Source of the DNA: CAXBNV01 sp963977185
Lineage (GTDB): Bacteria; Pseudomonadota; Gammaproteobacteria; JAGOUU01
Assembly: GCA_963977185.1 (NCBI GenBank)
Contig: CAXBNV010000013.1
Coordinates: 1 to 39,466, forward strand
Length of the DNA: 39,466 nucleotides
Direction: 5' to 3'
A program made the position numbers and the translations under genes. This document shows positions 9,049-17,271 of this stretch, one piece after another (position 1 is the first letter of the stretch; each line of letters begins with the position of its first letter). The notes below the pieces were generated by a model that searched no databases, was not told the DNA's origin, and worked only from the letters and a program-made list of their open reading frames with translations.

Positions 9049-9077
9049 AATATAAACTAGAAAAACTATTTTATATT
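9049..9077 (-). terminator. hairpin after lpxC
   Basis: Arms of 12 bases (9049-9060 and 9066-9077) pair with one mismatch around a 5-base A loop, overlapping the lpxC stop. On the minus strand the hairpin is followed by GGGTTATTATTTT rather than a clean U-run, so it may be a weak terminator or an mRNA-stabilising stem before amiB. Confidence 0.4.
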
Positions 9078-9990
9078 AGGTTGCATAAACTGGTAATAAA
9101 TAGTCATTTGTTAGAATTTGACTTTCTTTCTCAAAACTAACCATTTCCCATGCTAATTGATCAGCTAACAATTCCTTTAATAATAAATTATTTAAAGCAT
9201 GCCCTGATTTATAACCTGAAAACTTACCTAAAATTACCTTACCTAATAAATATAAATCTCCTACAGCATCTAAGATTTTGTGCTTAACAAATTCATCTTC
9301 ATACCTTAAACCATCTTCATTTACTATACGGTAATCATCAAGTACTAAAGCATTATTAAAGTTTGCTCCTAAAGCTAAATTTTGAGCACGAAGCATTTCA
9401 TAATCATTAATAAAACCAAAGGTTCTAGCACGACTAACTTCTCTTTCAAACGATACTTTTCCAAAGTCACACTCACAGTTTTGAATCCCTGAAGATATAA
9501 CGGGATGAGAATAATTAATTTTAAAATCCACTCTAAAGCCATTATAAGGCTCTAATTGAGCAAACTTATCATCTTCCGTAACTTTTATTTTCTTTTTAAT
9601 TTTAATAAATTGTTTCGGTGATTTTTGTACATCAATACCTGCTGATTGCAATAAAAAGACAAATGGCCCAGCACTACCGTCCATTATTGGAATTTCATCT
9701 GCGGAAACATCAATATATAGATTATCTATTCCTAAACCACATACCGCTGCAAGTAAATGCTCAACTGTAGCAATTTTTGTATTATTTTTTACTAATGTTG
9801 TTGATAAAGTTGTATCACCAACACTACTTGGAATAGATGGTATGATGACTACAGGATTTAAATCTATTCTTCTAAAAATAATACCTGTATTTACAGGAGC
9901 AGGCCTTAATACCAATAAGACTTTATGTCCTGTATGGATTCCAACCCCTGTTGCTTTTACTGAATTCCTGATGGTTCTTTGCCAAATCAT
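9076..9990 (-). CDS. lpxC: LpxC, UDP-3-O-acyl-N-acetylglucosamine deacetylase
   Basis: A 304-residue zinc deacetylase that catalyses the committed step of lipid A synthesis. The zinc ligands His78 (TVEHLLAA), His237 and Asp241 (HKILDAVGDLYL) are present, as is the catalytic His264 (SGHALNNLL), all one residue off the E. coli numbering. The length is normal. The ATG has AGGGA 8 bases upstream. A hairpin and a promoter separate it from ftsZ, so it has its own control in addition to read-through. The order ftsQ-ftsA-ftsZ-lpxC is the usual end of the division cluster. Confidence 0.98.
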   Translation of the reverse strand: MIWQRTIRNSVKATGVGIHTGHKVLLVLRPAPVNTGIIFRRIDLNPVVIIPSIPSSVGDTTLSTTLVKNNTKIATVEHLLAAVCGLGIDNLYIDVSADEIPIMDGSAGPFVFLLQSAGIDVQKSPKQFIKIKKKIKVTEDDKFAQLEPYNGFRVDFKINYSHPVISSGIQNCECDFGKVSFEREVSRARTFGFINDYEMLRAQNLALGANFNNALVLDDYRIVNEDGLRYEDEFVKHKILDAVGDLYLLGKVILGKFSGYKSGHALNNLLLKELLADQLAWEMVSFEKESQILTNDYLLPVYAT

Positions 9991-10045
9991 TTTTATATCC
10001 CTAACATGTGCACACTAAATAAACTAACCAAAACAAATTACTGTT

Positions 10046-10074
10046 ATTTTAGTTTAAATTACAACATATAACAA
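10046..10074 (-). promoter_or_regulatory. sigma-70 promoter for lpxC
   Basis: On the minus strand a -35 box TTGTTA (10069-10074), a 17-base spacer and a -10 box TAAAAT (10046-10051) lie about 55 bases before the lpxC ATG. The promoter is downstream of the hairpin that follows ftsZ, which makes a consistent terminator-promoter arrangement. Confidence 0.65.
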
Positions 10075-10092
10075 CTTTATAATGTAAAATCT

Positions 10093-10117
10093 TCACAATA
10101 ATAAAGAGTTATTGTGA
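10093..10117 (-). terminator. hairpin between ftsZ and lpxC
   Basis: Nine-base perfect arms (TCACAATAA at 10093-10101 and TTATTGTGA at 10109-10117) enclose a 7-base loop. The plus-strand side continues into GTTTTTAA and the minus-strand side into AGATTTT. It starts about 33 bases after the ftsZ stop and could stop or attenuate the division-operon message. Confidence 0.5.
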
Positions 10118-10150
10118 GTTTTTAATCTGATTGATAAGAACCCTTCTAAT

Positions 10151-11302
10151 TTATTCGTCAGCTTGTCTTCTTAAAAACGCTGGTATATCTAAATAATCTA
10201 AATCTTTATTATCTCTAGTTTGATTATTCATTAAATTAGATTTATTTTGCTGTCTCATGATAGTTGGTCTATCTAAACTATCATAATCTAAACTACCATC
10301 AGCTTGAGTACTTTTTAATACCGTTTCTGTTTTTGAATCAAAAGCATTTTTACCTAAGCCTGTAGCAACAACTGTTACTTTTAAATCTTCACTCATTTCT
10401 GGATCAATTACTGTACCAACTACAACTGTTGCATCATCTGAAGTAAATCCTTTTATAACTTCACCAACAGCTTCAAATTCACCTATAGACATATCCATAC
10501 CAGCTGTAATATTAACCAAGACTCCTTTGGCTCCAGCTATATCAATATCTTCTAATAAAGGACTAGATATAGCCATTTCAGCAGCTTCAATAGCTCTTTT
10601 TTCCCCAGTAGCAGATCCTGTCCCCATCATTGCCATTCCCATTTCAGACATAACGGTACGAACATCTGCAAAATCAACGTTAATAAGCCCAGGTCTTGTA
10701 ATTAATTCAGCTATGCCTTGTACAGCACCTAAAAGGACATTATTTGCAGCTTTAAATGCATCTAATAAAGTAACACCTTTACCTAATACATTTAATAATT
10801 TAGTATTGGGTATTGTAATTAAAGAGTCAACGTGCTTACCTAACTCTAAAATACCTTGCTCTGCTATATATACTCTTTTTTTACCTTCAAAAGCAAATGG
10901 TTTTGTCACAACAGCTACCGTTAAGATACCCATTTCTTTTGCAAGTTCAGCAACAACAGGAGCTGCTCCAGTGCCTGTACCGCCACCCATGCCTGCAGTT
11001 ATAAAAACCATATCAGAGCCATTTAACACTTCTTGAATTCTTTCTCTGTCTTCTAAAGCAGATTGCTTACCTATTTCTGGGTTTGCACCAGCTCCTAAAC
11101 CTTTAGTAATAGAAGTTCCTAACTGCATTAACGTTTTTGCTTTAGAGTTTTTAAGGGCTTGAGCATCTGTATTAGCACAAACAAACTCTACACCTTCAAT
11201 ATTTTCTGTTACCATGTAGTCAACAGCATTGCCACCGCCGCCGCCAACACCTATTACTTTAATAACAGCAGATTGTTGAAAGCTATCCATTAATTCGAAC
11301 AT
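10151..11302 (-). CDS. ftsZ: FtsZ cell-division GTPase
   Basis: About 383 residues. FtsZ is the tubulin-like protein that forms the division ring. The N terminus MFELMDSFQQSAVIKVIGVGGGGGNAV matches the family, and AAGGAG lies just upstream of the ATG at 11302. An in-frame TTG at 11320 is inside the ribosome-binding region and is rejected. The tubulin signature GGGTGTGAAP and the T7 loop NVDFADVRTVM are present. The conserved C-terminal peptide DYLDIPAFLRRQAD, which binds FtsA and ZipA, is intact after a short linker. It follows ftsA by 81 bases. GC is somewhat higher than in its neighbours, as expected for a highly expressed gene. Confidence 0.99.
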   Translation of the reverse strand: MFELMDSFQQSAVIKVIGVGGGGGNAVDYMVTENIEGVEFVCANTDAQALKNSKAKTLMQLGTSITKGLGAGANPEIGKQSALEDRERIQEVLNGSDMVFITAGMGGGTGTGAAPVVAELAKEMGILTVAVVTKPFAFEGKKRVYIAEQGILELGKHVDSLITIPNTKLLNVLGKGVTLLDAFKAANNVLLGAVQGIAELITRPGLINVDFADVRTVMSEMGMAMMGTGSATGEKRAIEAAEMAISSPLLEDIDIAGAKGVLVNITAGMDMSIGEFEAVGEVIKGFTSDDATVVVGTVIDPEMSEDLKVTVVATGLGKNAFDSKTETVLKSTQADGSLDYDSLDRPTIMRQQNKSNLMNNQTRDNKDLDYLDIPAFLRRQADE

Positions 11303-11383
11303 AAATTCTCCTTTAATCAAATGATTATAAGCCCTTAAATAATTATTTTACTCTATTTAGAGTTCTCATCAATTACTTTTTAA

Positions 11384-12658
11384 TTAATTATTTTTAAAAT
11401 CCATAATTTCTTTAACAATATTATTTTTAACCCATGCTTTAATCTTACTCCAAGCAGGGTTAAACTTAAATGAGTTAAATTTACCACTTGTCTTTTTTAT
11501 TGATTCTTGATGACTTGCATAATGCAATATTCCAATAGCTGTAGCGTAACTTGGATTTTTCACAATATCATCCATTCCAGAAACATTACCTGGAAAACCA
11601 ATCCTAACAGGCATATCAAATATTTTTTCAGCAACATCAACTATACCAGAAACTTTAGCGCTTCCTCCTGTTAAAACAATACCTGCTGATAATAAGTTAA
11701 CAAAACCTAATCTCATTACTTCATTGTATATTAATTGCAAAAGCTCTTCGTATCTACAGTCCATTACATTTATTAGTTTTTTACGCTTAACTGGAATATA
11801 TTGCTGCTCACCTATTTTAGGTATGTTAATAAATTCATCTTCTTCAGCTGCAAGTTTATTTCCTATTAGACCATATTTTATCTTAATTTTTTCACTAGCT
11901 TTAGGTGGAGTTCTAAGTGCCACAGCTATATCATTAGTTACATGATTACCCCCAATTGGAATAACAGAAGTATACCTAATCGCCCCTTTAGTGAAAATAG
12001 CTATATCAGTTGTACCTCCTCCTATATCAACAAGACAGACACCTAATTCTTTTTCATCATCTGTTAAGACAGCATGGCTAGACGCTAATTGTTGTAAAAC
12101 TATATGCTCTACATCAATACCAGATCTTCTTACACCTGTTATAATGTTTTGAGTTGCGCTAACTGATCCTGTTACAATATGAACTTTCGCCTCAAGTCTA
12201 ACTCCTGACATCCCTATTGGTTCTTTAATATCTCTTTGTTCATCAATAATAAATTCTTGAGGTAAAATATGTATAATTTTTTGATCTGCAGACAAAGATA
12301 TAGCTTTTGCAGCATCAATAACTCTTTCTACATCAGACAAACTAACTTCTTTGTTCTTAATAGCTACTATTCCATGAGAATTAATGCTGTTAATATGAGC
12401 CCCTGAAATGCCAACATATACTGAGTGAACTTTACATCCAGCCATTAACTCAGCATCAACAAGAGCTTCAGAAATAGCTTTTACTGTCATCTCAATATTA
12501 ACTATCACTCCTTTTTTTAGACCTCGAGATTCAGCATGCCCAACACCTATAATCTCAACTTCTCTGGTATCAGATAATTCTGCTATCATTGCAACAACTT
12601 TTGTAGTACCTATATCAAGGGCAACTACTAATTGTTTATCATTTATTTTATTAGACAT
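11384..12658 (-). CDS. ftsA: FtsA cell-division protein
   Basis: A 424-residue actin-like ATPase that anchors FtsZ to the inner membrane and recruits later division proteins. ATP-site segments are VALDIGTTKVVAM near the start, LVDIGGGTTDIAIF in the middle and GIVLTGGSAKVSG later. The C terminus WSKIKAWVKNNIVKEIMDF has the amphipathic-helix pattern of the membrane-targeting sequence. The length is near normal. It lies 15 bases after ftsQ and before ftsZ, in the standard order. Confidence 0.98.
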   Translation of the reverse strand: MSNKINDKQLVVALDIGTTKVVAMIAELSDTREVEIIGVGHAESRGLKKGVIVNIEMTVKAISEALVDAELMAGCKVHSVYVGISGAHINSINSHGIVAIKNKEVSLSDVERVIDAAKAISLSADQKIIHILPQEFIIDEQRDIKEPIGMSGVRLEAKVHIVTGSVSATQNIITGVRRSGIDVEHIVLQQLASSHAVLTDDEKELGVCLVDIGGGTTDIAIFTKGAIRYTSVIPIGGNHVTNDIAVALRTPPKASEKIKIKYGLIGNKLAAEEDEFINIPKIGEQQYIPVKRKKLINVMDCRYEELLQLIYNEVMRLGFVNLLSAGIVLTGGSAKVSGIVDVAEKIFDMPVRIGFPGNVSGMDDIVKNPSYATAIGILHYASHQESIKKTSGKFNSFKFNPAWSKIKAWVKNNIVKEIMDFKNN

Positions 12659-12673
12659 TTAGTCAATATCTCC

Positions 12674-13420
12674 TTATTTAACAGCAATCCCATTAGTATA
12701 TCTTAAATCCACATATTTGATATTTTCTATATTATTTTTTTTATTTAAATAACGACCTAGTTTAGAAATTTTTAAATCAATATCCTTGTTATTAAAGTTA
12801 AGCTTACCAAGATTAACAGTGAAACTATTATTTATAACAAAACTTACTGAGTTTATGGAATTGAAGTTGATACTTGTTAAATTTAATTTTTTATCTAAAG
12901 ACTGATCTTTAAAGCTATTTATTTTAGAAATATTTGAATTAAGAGATTTAAAGATTTGGCAAACTTTGTTTTGCTGGGTATTATCTAAAAAATTATTATG
13001 TAAGTCAATAGACGCTAAGTTTTCTAGATCATTATATTTATTATTAGATATATTTACAAAGCCACAATTATTCGCAAGAACAAATAAGTGGTTTTGATTT
13101 AATTTAACTTTAGCTATCGATTTAATTTCTGAAATTCTTATTTTTATAGTATTAGGCCAAATACGCACAATCTTTATTTCTTCAACAAAAGGCAAAGCCT
13201 GTAATTTCTCTTGCATACTTTTAAGACTAACAGTAAAAAAATTTCCTGAAACGTCATTGCTTAATGCTTTTTGTATTTTTTTCTTGTCCAAAAATTCCAT
13301 TTTTGATTCTATTTGAACGTGTTTAATTTTAAAAAAAGTTATTTTTCCTATAAGCAAATAAATGCATATTGCAAAAATAAAGCTAACAAAAATAATAAAC
13401 CCAAGTCTTTTTATATTCAT
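12674..13420 (-). CDS. ftsQ: FtsQ cell-division protein
   Basis: A 248-residue bitopic inner-membrane protein. A short cytoplasmic start and one membrane helix (about residues 5-24) are followed by a POTRA domain beginning KIKHVQIES, with PFVEEIKIVRIWPNTIKIRISE at about 90-112, the most conserved FtsQ stretch. FtsQ links early and late divisome proteins through FtsL and FtsB. The C-terminal half is diverged and Asn/Lys-rich. It lies 5 bases after ddl and 15 before ftsA, so translation is probably coupled. Confidence 0.95.
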   Translation of the reverse strand: MNIKRLGFIIFVSFIFAICIYLLIGKITFFKIKHVQIESKMEFLDKKKIQKALSNDVSGNFFTVSLKSMQEKLQALPFVEEIKIVRIWPNTIKIRISEIKSIAKVKLNQNHLFVLANNCGFVNISNNKYNDLENLASIDLHNNFLDNTQQNKVCQIFKSLNSNISKINSFKDQSLDKKLNLTSINFNSINSVSFVINNSFTVNLGKLNFNNKDIDLKISKLGRYLNKKNNIENIKYVDLRYTNGIAVK

Positions 13421-13425
13421 TATAG

Positions 13426-14454
13426 TTAATTAACCTGTGCTTTTCCTCTATTTGCTTGTTTTTCTTTATTTTTTAGTGTTGCTTTATAGGCAATTTTTAA
13501 AACCAACTCTTCAAAACTCAAATCTATTTCTTTAGCTCCCATAGGAACTAAACTATGAGCAGTTAATCCTGGTATAGTATTTACCTCTAAAATATAAATA
13601 CTATTGGAGTTATTATCTAAAATTAAATCAACTCGAGCCCAATCATGACATTGCAAAATATCAAAAGCTTTTTTAGAAATGTTAGTGATAATATTTTCCT
13701 GACTATCCGATAAATTAGCAGGGCAATGATATTTTGTTTCATCTGAAAAATACTTTGCTTGATAATCGTAAAAATCAGAACTTTTATTCTTAATTGCTTC
13801 TATTTCTATTATTGGCAAGGCTTTATTATCAGAAAATCCAACTGTGATTTCTCGTCCATCAATCCATCTTTCAATCATAATATCGCCATATTGCTCAAGA
13901 AGATCCTTAACATTAGATAATAACTCATCTATATTATTTGCTTTTCTAACGCCAAGACTTGATCCTTCAAATACTGGTTTTATACAAAGCGGCATACCTA
14001 ATTTACTCTCAATTTGAGCTATTGAAGTCTCATCATAAGTTTTCTTATTTAATAAGAAATCATCTAATACAGGTAAACCATGCGCTCTTAATACAGCTTT
14101 AGCATAAACTTTATCCATACATAAGCTACTAGATAAAACTCCAGAACCAGTATATGGAATCTGTAAACACTCTAATAAACCTTGAATACAACCATCTTCA
14201 CCTAATAGACCATGCAAAGCTATAAATACTCGATCAACTAAATTCTTCTCAGCCATTTCATATAATTTTTTTAAATCAGAAACACCCATCCAGTCTAAAA
14301 GCTCAACATTACAACCTTGATTTTTTAATGCTTGATATGCAGCCTTACCAGTTAAAAGAGATATATCTCGCTCTTTTGACAATCCTCCAGCTATTACTAA
14401 AATTTTACCTAATTTCTTAGGATTAATTTTTTCAATTTTATTAAATTTGTTCAT
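13426..14454 (-). CDS. ddl: D-alanine--D-alanine ligase
   Basis: A 342-residue ATP-grasp enzyme that joins two D-alanines for the peptidoglycan stem peptide. Visible motifs are the N-terminal GGLSKERDISLLTG, HGLLGEDGCIQGLLE, PYTGSGVLSSSLCMDK, CIKPVFEGSSLGV, and the metal-site region ILEVNTIPGLTAHSLVP. It is somewhat longer than E. coli DdlB (about 306) because of N- and C-terminal Lys-rich extensions. Its start overlaps the 3' end of murB by 14 bases, so the two are translationally coupled. There is no sign of a second ddl in this window. Confidence 0.97.
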   Translation of the reverse strand: MNKFNKIEKINPKKLGKILVIAGGLSKERDISLLTGKAAYQALKNQGCNVELLDWMGVSDLKKLYEMAEKNLVDRVFIALHGLLGEDGCIQGLLECLQIPYTGSGVLSSSLCMDKVYAKAVLRAHGLPVLDDFLLNKKTYDETSIAQIESKLGMPLCIKPVFEGSSLGVRKANNIDELLSNVKDLLEQYGDIMIERWIDGREITVGFSDNKALPIIEIEAIKNKSSDFYDYQAKYFSDETKYHCPANLSDSQENIITNISKKAFDILQCHDWARVDLILDNNSNSIYILEVNTIPGLTAHSLVPMGAKEIDLSFEELVLKIAYKATLKNKEKQANRGKAQVN

Positions 14455-15406
14455 TATACAAATAATCTCCTAAAAAATGCACCTCTGGTTCTAGGTTTAT
14501 ATTATATTCTTTAAATACCATATCTTTCACATAAAATATTAAGCTTTCAATATCTTTTGCGGTTGCTGTTTTATCATTAATGATAAAGTTAGCATGTTTT
14601 TCAGAAACTTGCGCCCCACCAATACTATAATTTTTTAGCCCCAAGTTTTCTATTATTTTAGCTGCATAATTATCTTTTGGATTTCTAAATACTGATCCAC
14701 CTGAAAACTTCCCTATCGGTTGAGATTCATTACGTGATTTTAATAGGTTTTTTATTCTAGCCAAACTTTCTTCTTTGACACCTTTGTCAAAAGCAAACCA
14801 AGCAGCAACAAACCATTCTTGTTCAATAGATTTATGTTTGACTGTCCTATATGAAATTTCAAATTCATGAGAATCTTTAAAAATCAATTGCCCTTGCTTG
14901 TTTATCATTTGAACCTTAGCTACAAAATCCCAAGTCTCGCCTTTATACGCACCAGCATTCATTGCTAATGCGCCGCCAACAGTTCCTGGTATTCCTGATA
15001 AAAACTCTCCTTTAGTAAAGCCATTGCTTGCCATGAATTTTGAAACTTTAGCGCATGGGACTCCGGCTTCGGCATAAATATATTTTTCATCAGCTAAAAT
15101 TAAATTATTTAATAGACCTTGTGTAATAATAACTACACCCCTAATACCACCATCTCTAATTAAAACATTACTACCTAAACCTAAGAAACTTATAGGGATA
15201 TCAACTAAATCATAATTTAAAATAGCTAAAAATTTTTGTAAATCAGCAAGGTCATCAGGCCAAAAAACTATATCTCCATCGCCCCCAACTCGCCAAGAAG
15301 TATATTTAGCAAGACTATGAGAAAACTCTACTTTGCCTTTTATTTCTTTTTTAACTTTAATTTTAAATAAATCAAAATTTTTTTCTAATTTGGATAAAAT
15401 AGTCAT
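14441..15406 (-). CDS. murB: MurB, UDP-N-acetylenolpyruvoylglucosamine reductase
   Basis: A 321-residue flavoenzyme that reduces the enolpyruvyl group to make UDP-MurNAc. FAD-site motifs are TSWRVGG (36-42) and LGLGSNVLIRDGGIRG (75-90), followed by SGIPGTVGGALAMNAGAYKGE, SYRTVK and SGGSVFRNP with the catalytic serine at 238. The C terminus carries EPEVHFLG. The length and the SGGSVF pattern fit the shorter type II MurB of Gram-positives and many proteobacteria, not the longer E. coli type. It starts 16 bases after the fur stop. murC and murG, often found next to murB, are absent here. Confidence 0.97.
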   Translation of the reverse strand: MTILSKLEKNFDLFKIKVKKEIKGKVEFSHSLAKYTSWRVGGDGDIVFWPDDLADLQKFLAILNYDLVDIPISFLGLGSNVLIRDGGIRGVVIITQGLLNNLILADEKYIYAEAGVPCAKVSKFMASNGFTKGEFLSGIPGTVGGALAMNAGAYKGETWDFVAKVQMINKQGQLIFKDSHEFEISYRTVKHKSIEQEWFVAAWFAFDKGVKEESLARIKNLLKSRNESQPIGKFSGGSVFRNPKDNYAAKIIENLGLKNYSIGGAQVSEKHANFIINDKTATAKDIESLIFYVKDMVFKEYNINLEPEVHFLGDYLYNEQI

Positions 15407-15422
15407 ATTTGTTTATATTAAA

Positions 15423-15836
15423 TTATTTATTCTGGCAGTTTTGACATAACCCATAAATTATCAAAGTATGCTCATCCATTCTAAAGCTATGTTTTTTAGC
15501 TATCTCTTCTTGTTTTAATTCTATAATTTTATCAAAAAACTCTTCTATTTTACCACAACCATTACAAACCAAATGATCGTGATGCTCTCCTTTATTTAAT
15601 TCAAACACTGCATGACCATCTGAAAAATTATGCTTTTTAATTAAACCAACTTCTTCAAAACTAATTAAAACTCTATATACTGTTGCTAAACTTGCATCAT
15701 GACTGTGCTCTTTTAATTTACTATAAATATCTTCTGCTTTTAAATGCCCCGTTCGATCTTTTTCTAAAATTTCTAAAATTCTAAGCCTTTGGGTTGTAAC
15801 CTTAAGGCCTGATTTTTTTAATTCTTGATCACTCAT
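15423..15836 (-). CDS. fur: Fur ferric-uptake regulator
   Basis: A 137-residue metal-responsive repressor. The winged helix is at the N terminus (GLKVTTQRLRILEILE, then DASLATVYRVLISFEEVGLI). The metal-binding region contains EHHDHLVCNGCGK and a second Cys pair, YGLCQNCQ, at the end. It represses iron-uptake genes when loaded with Fe(II). It is divergent from bamE, a pairing known in pseudomonads, and is followed by murB after only 16 bases, so it may be the first gene of the wall and division operon. Confidence 0.97.
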   Translation of the reverse strand: MSDQELKKSGLKVTTQRLRILEILEKDRTGHLKAEDIYSKLKEHSHDASLATVYRVLISFEEVGLIKKHNFSDGHAVFELNKGEHHDHLVCNGCGKIEEFFDKIIELKQEEIAKKHSFRMDEHTLIIYGLCQNCQNK

Positions 15837-15890
15837 TAGTATCCCTTATATAATGTCCAAATATCTATTTATTTTATAACAAATTAATGA

Positions 15891-15907
15891 TAACTTACAG
15901 TAAGTTA
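15891..15907. promoter_or_regulatory. palindrome in the fur/bamE divergent promoter region
   Basis: TAACTTACAGTAAGTTA is a perfect inverted repeat with 7-base arms and a 3-base centre. It sits in the 97-base space between two divergent starts, 27 bases before the bamE ATG and 55 before fur. The position fits an operator that could control both genes. It does not match the classical Fur box well. Confidence 0.4.
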
Positions 15908-15933
15908 CAACAATCAATGATTTTAATATTTTT

Positions 15934-16341
15934 ATGAAAGCACCTAACTTTATTTCTAGCCCTTATTATAAAACATTTTTGACAATATTAGTTTTATTTA
16001 TCTTAGGTGGCTGTTCAACCAGTTATGATATTGTTCCTGGCCATAAACTGCATGTCCAACAAGGTAATCTAATAACTAAAGATATGGTTAAACAATTAAA
16101 AGTTGGTATGACAAAACAACAAGCCAAATATATTCTTGGGTCTCCTATATTAGAAAATCTTTTAGGTAGTAACGAGTATACATATATATACACCGAACAA
16201 AATGCTCAAAAAGATTTCCATGAAAAAAAATTAATTTTAGGGTTTGATAAAACTAATAAATTAATTTCTATTAAAGGTAGCGGAGTTAAACAAGAACATA
16301 TTGGTCAATATTATATAAATAATAATACCGCTATATCATAA
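15934..16341 (+). CDS. bamE: BamE outer-membrane assembly lipoprotein (SmpA/OmlA family)
   Basis: A 135-residue lipoprotein of the BAM complex, which inserts beta-barrels into the outer membrane. The signal peptide (about residues 13-27) ends in a lipobox, LGGC, with the lipidated Cys near residue 27. The mature part has the family pattern GNLITKDMVKQLKVGMTKQQAKYILGSP followed by YIYT. The start at 15934 is the only Met that gives a complete signal peptide, although the N terminus is slightly long. The gene is divergent from fur and followed 12 bases later by epmB. Confidence 0.94.
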   Translation: MKAPNFISSPYYKTFLTILVLFILGGCSTSYDIVPGHKLHVQQGNLITKDMVKQLKVGMTKQQAKYILGSPILENLLGSNEYTYIYTEQNAQKDFHEKKLILGFDKTNKLISIKGSGVKQEHIGQYYINNNTAIS

Positions 16342-16353
16342 TGCGTTAATAAT

Positions 16354-17253
16354 ATGCTGGACGATATTAACGATTATAATTTTAAAATTAAAATTCCTGA
16401 ATATTTTAAAAATAAAATTAACTTTGATAATCCAAATGATCCTTTATTATTGCAAGTAATGCCTCAGGCTGCAGAAGGATTAATTACTCCTGGGTTTAAT
16501 TATGATCCTCTAAACGAGACTAAATATAACAATATTCCTGGATTATTACATAAATATAAAACCAGAGTCTTAATTACGCTTGCTACAAACTGCTCGATTA
16601 ATTGCAGGTATTGCTTTAGAAGGCATTTTGATTATAAAACTAATAATATATCCTTGAAAAATTTTGATAGTATTATTGATTACATAAAAAAGAATAAAAA
16701 TATAAACGAAGTTATTTATAGTGGTGGTGATCCATTATTAGCTCCCAATAAATACATTCAAAATATAACTAATAAAATCTCTAAAATAGACCATATTAAA
16801 TATATTAGAATTCATTCAAGAATCCCTATAGTTGATCCAGATAGAATAAATCAATCTTTTTGCGATATTTTTAATAATCATGACTTAGCTCATATTAAGA
16901 CTATATTAGTAACGCATTGTAATCACCCGGATGAACTAGATGATTATATAAAATCTAAAATGCAATTATTAAAAAACAACAATATTACTGTACTTAATCA
17001 ATCAGTATTATTAAAAAACATAAATAATGATCCAAATATTTTAACTAAATTAAGCTATAAATTATTTGATTGTAATATAATGCCTTATTATATTCATATG
17101 TTAGATCCTGTGCAAAATGCCGGTCATTTTCAAGTAGATAAAAAAACAGCTTTAGATATAATGCACAAAATAAAAGCTATGTTACCAGGTTATCTTGTCC
17201 CTAAACTAATGCAAGAAATACCTGGTGAAAAATCTAAAACTGAAGTTAAATAA
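16354..17253 (+). CDS. epmB: EpmB, EF-P (R)-beta-lysine 2,3-aminomutase
   Basis: A 299-residue radical-SAM/PLP enzyme of the lysine 2,3-aminomutase family that makes (R)-beta-lysine for elongation factor P. The 4Fe-4S motif CSINCRYC (Cys80, 84, 87) continues as FRRHF. YSGGDPLLAP is the SAM-binding region, and the PLP lysine is probably Lys284 in GYLVPKLMQEIPGEKSKT. The stretch NPNDPLLLQV and PGLLHKY match EpmB rather than catabolic aminomutases. It lacks about 40 N-terminal residues found in E. coli EpmB, because the bamE stop lies just upstream in the same frame. epmA and efp are not in this window. Confidence 0.93.
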   Translation: MLDDINDYNFKIKIPEYFKNKINFDNPNDPLLLQVMPQAAEGLITPGFNYDPLNETKYNNIPGLLHKYKTRVLITLATNCSINCRYCFRRHFDYKTNNISLKNFDSIIDYIKKNKNINEVIYSGGDPLLAPNKYIQNITNKISKIDHIKYIRIHSRIPIVDPDRINQSFCDIFNNHDLAHIKTILVTHCNHPDELDDYIKSKMQLLKNNNITVLNQSVLLKNINNDPNILTKLSYKLFDCNIMPYYIHMLDPVQNAGHFQVDKKTALDIMHKIKAMLPGYLVPKLMQEIPGEKSKTEVK

Positions 17254-17271
17254 TTTTTATATTTATTTAAA

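Noticed and set aside
10527..11036. 169-residue open frame opposite ftsZ
   Set aside because: It is antisense to the highly conserved ftsZ coding sequence and has no ribosome-binding site or recognisable protein.
15883..15901. Possible Fur box in the fur/bamE region
   Set aside because: Only about 10 of 19 positions match the classical consensus, centred on AATGATAA, which is not convincing in AT-rich DNA.
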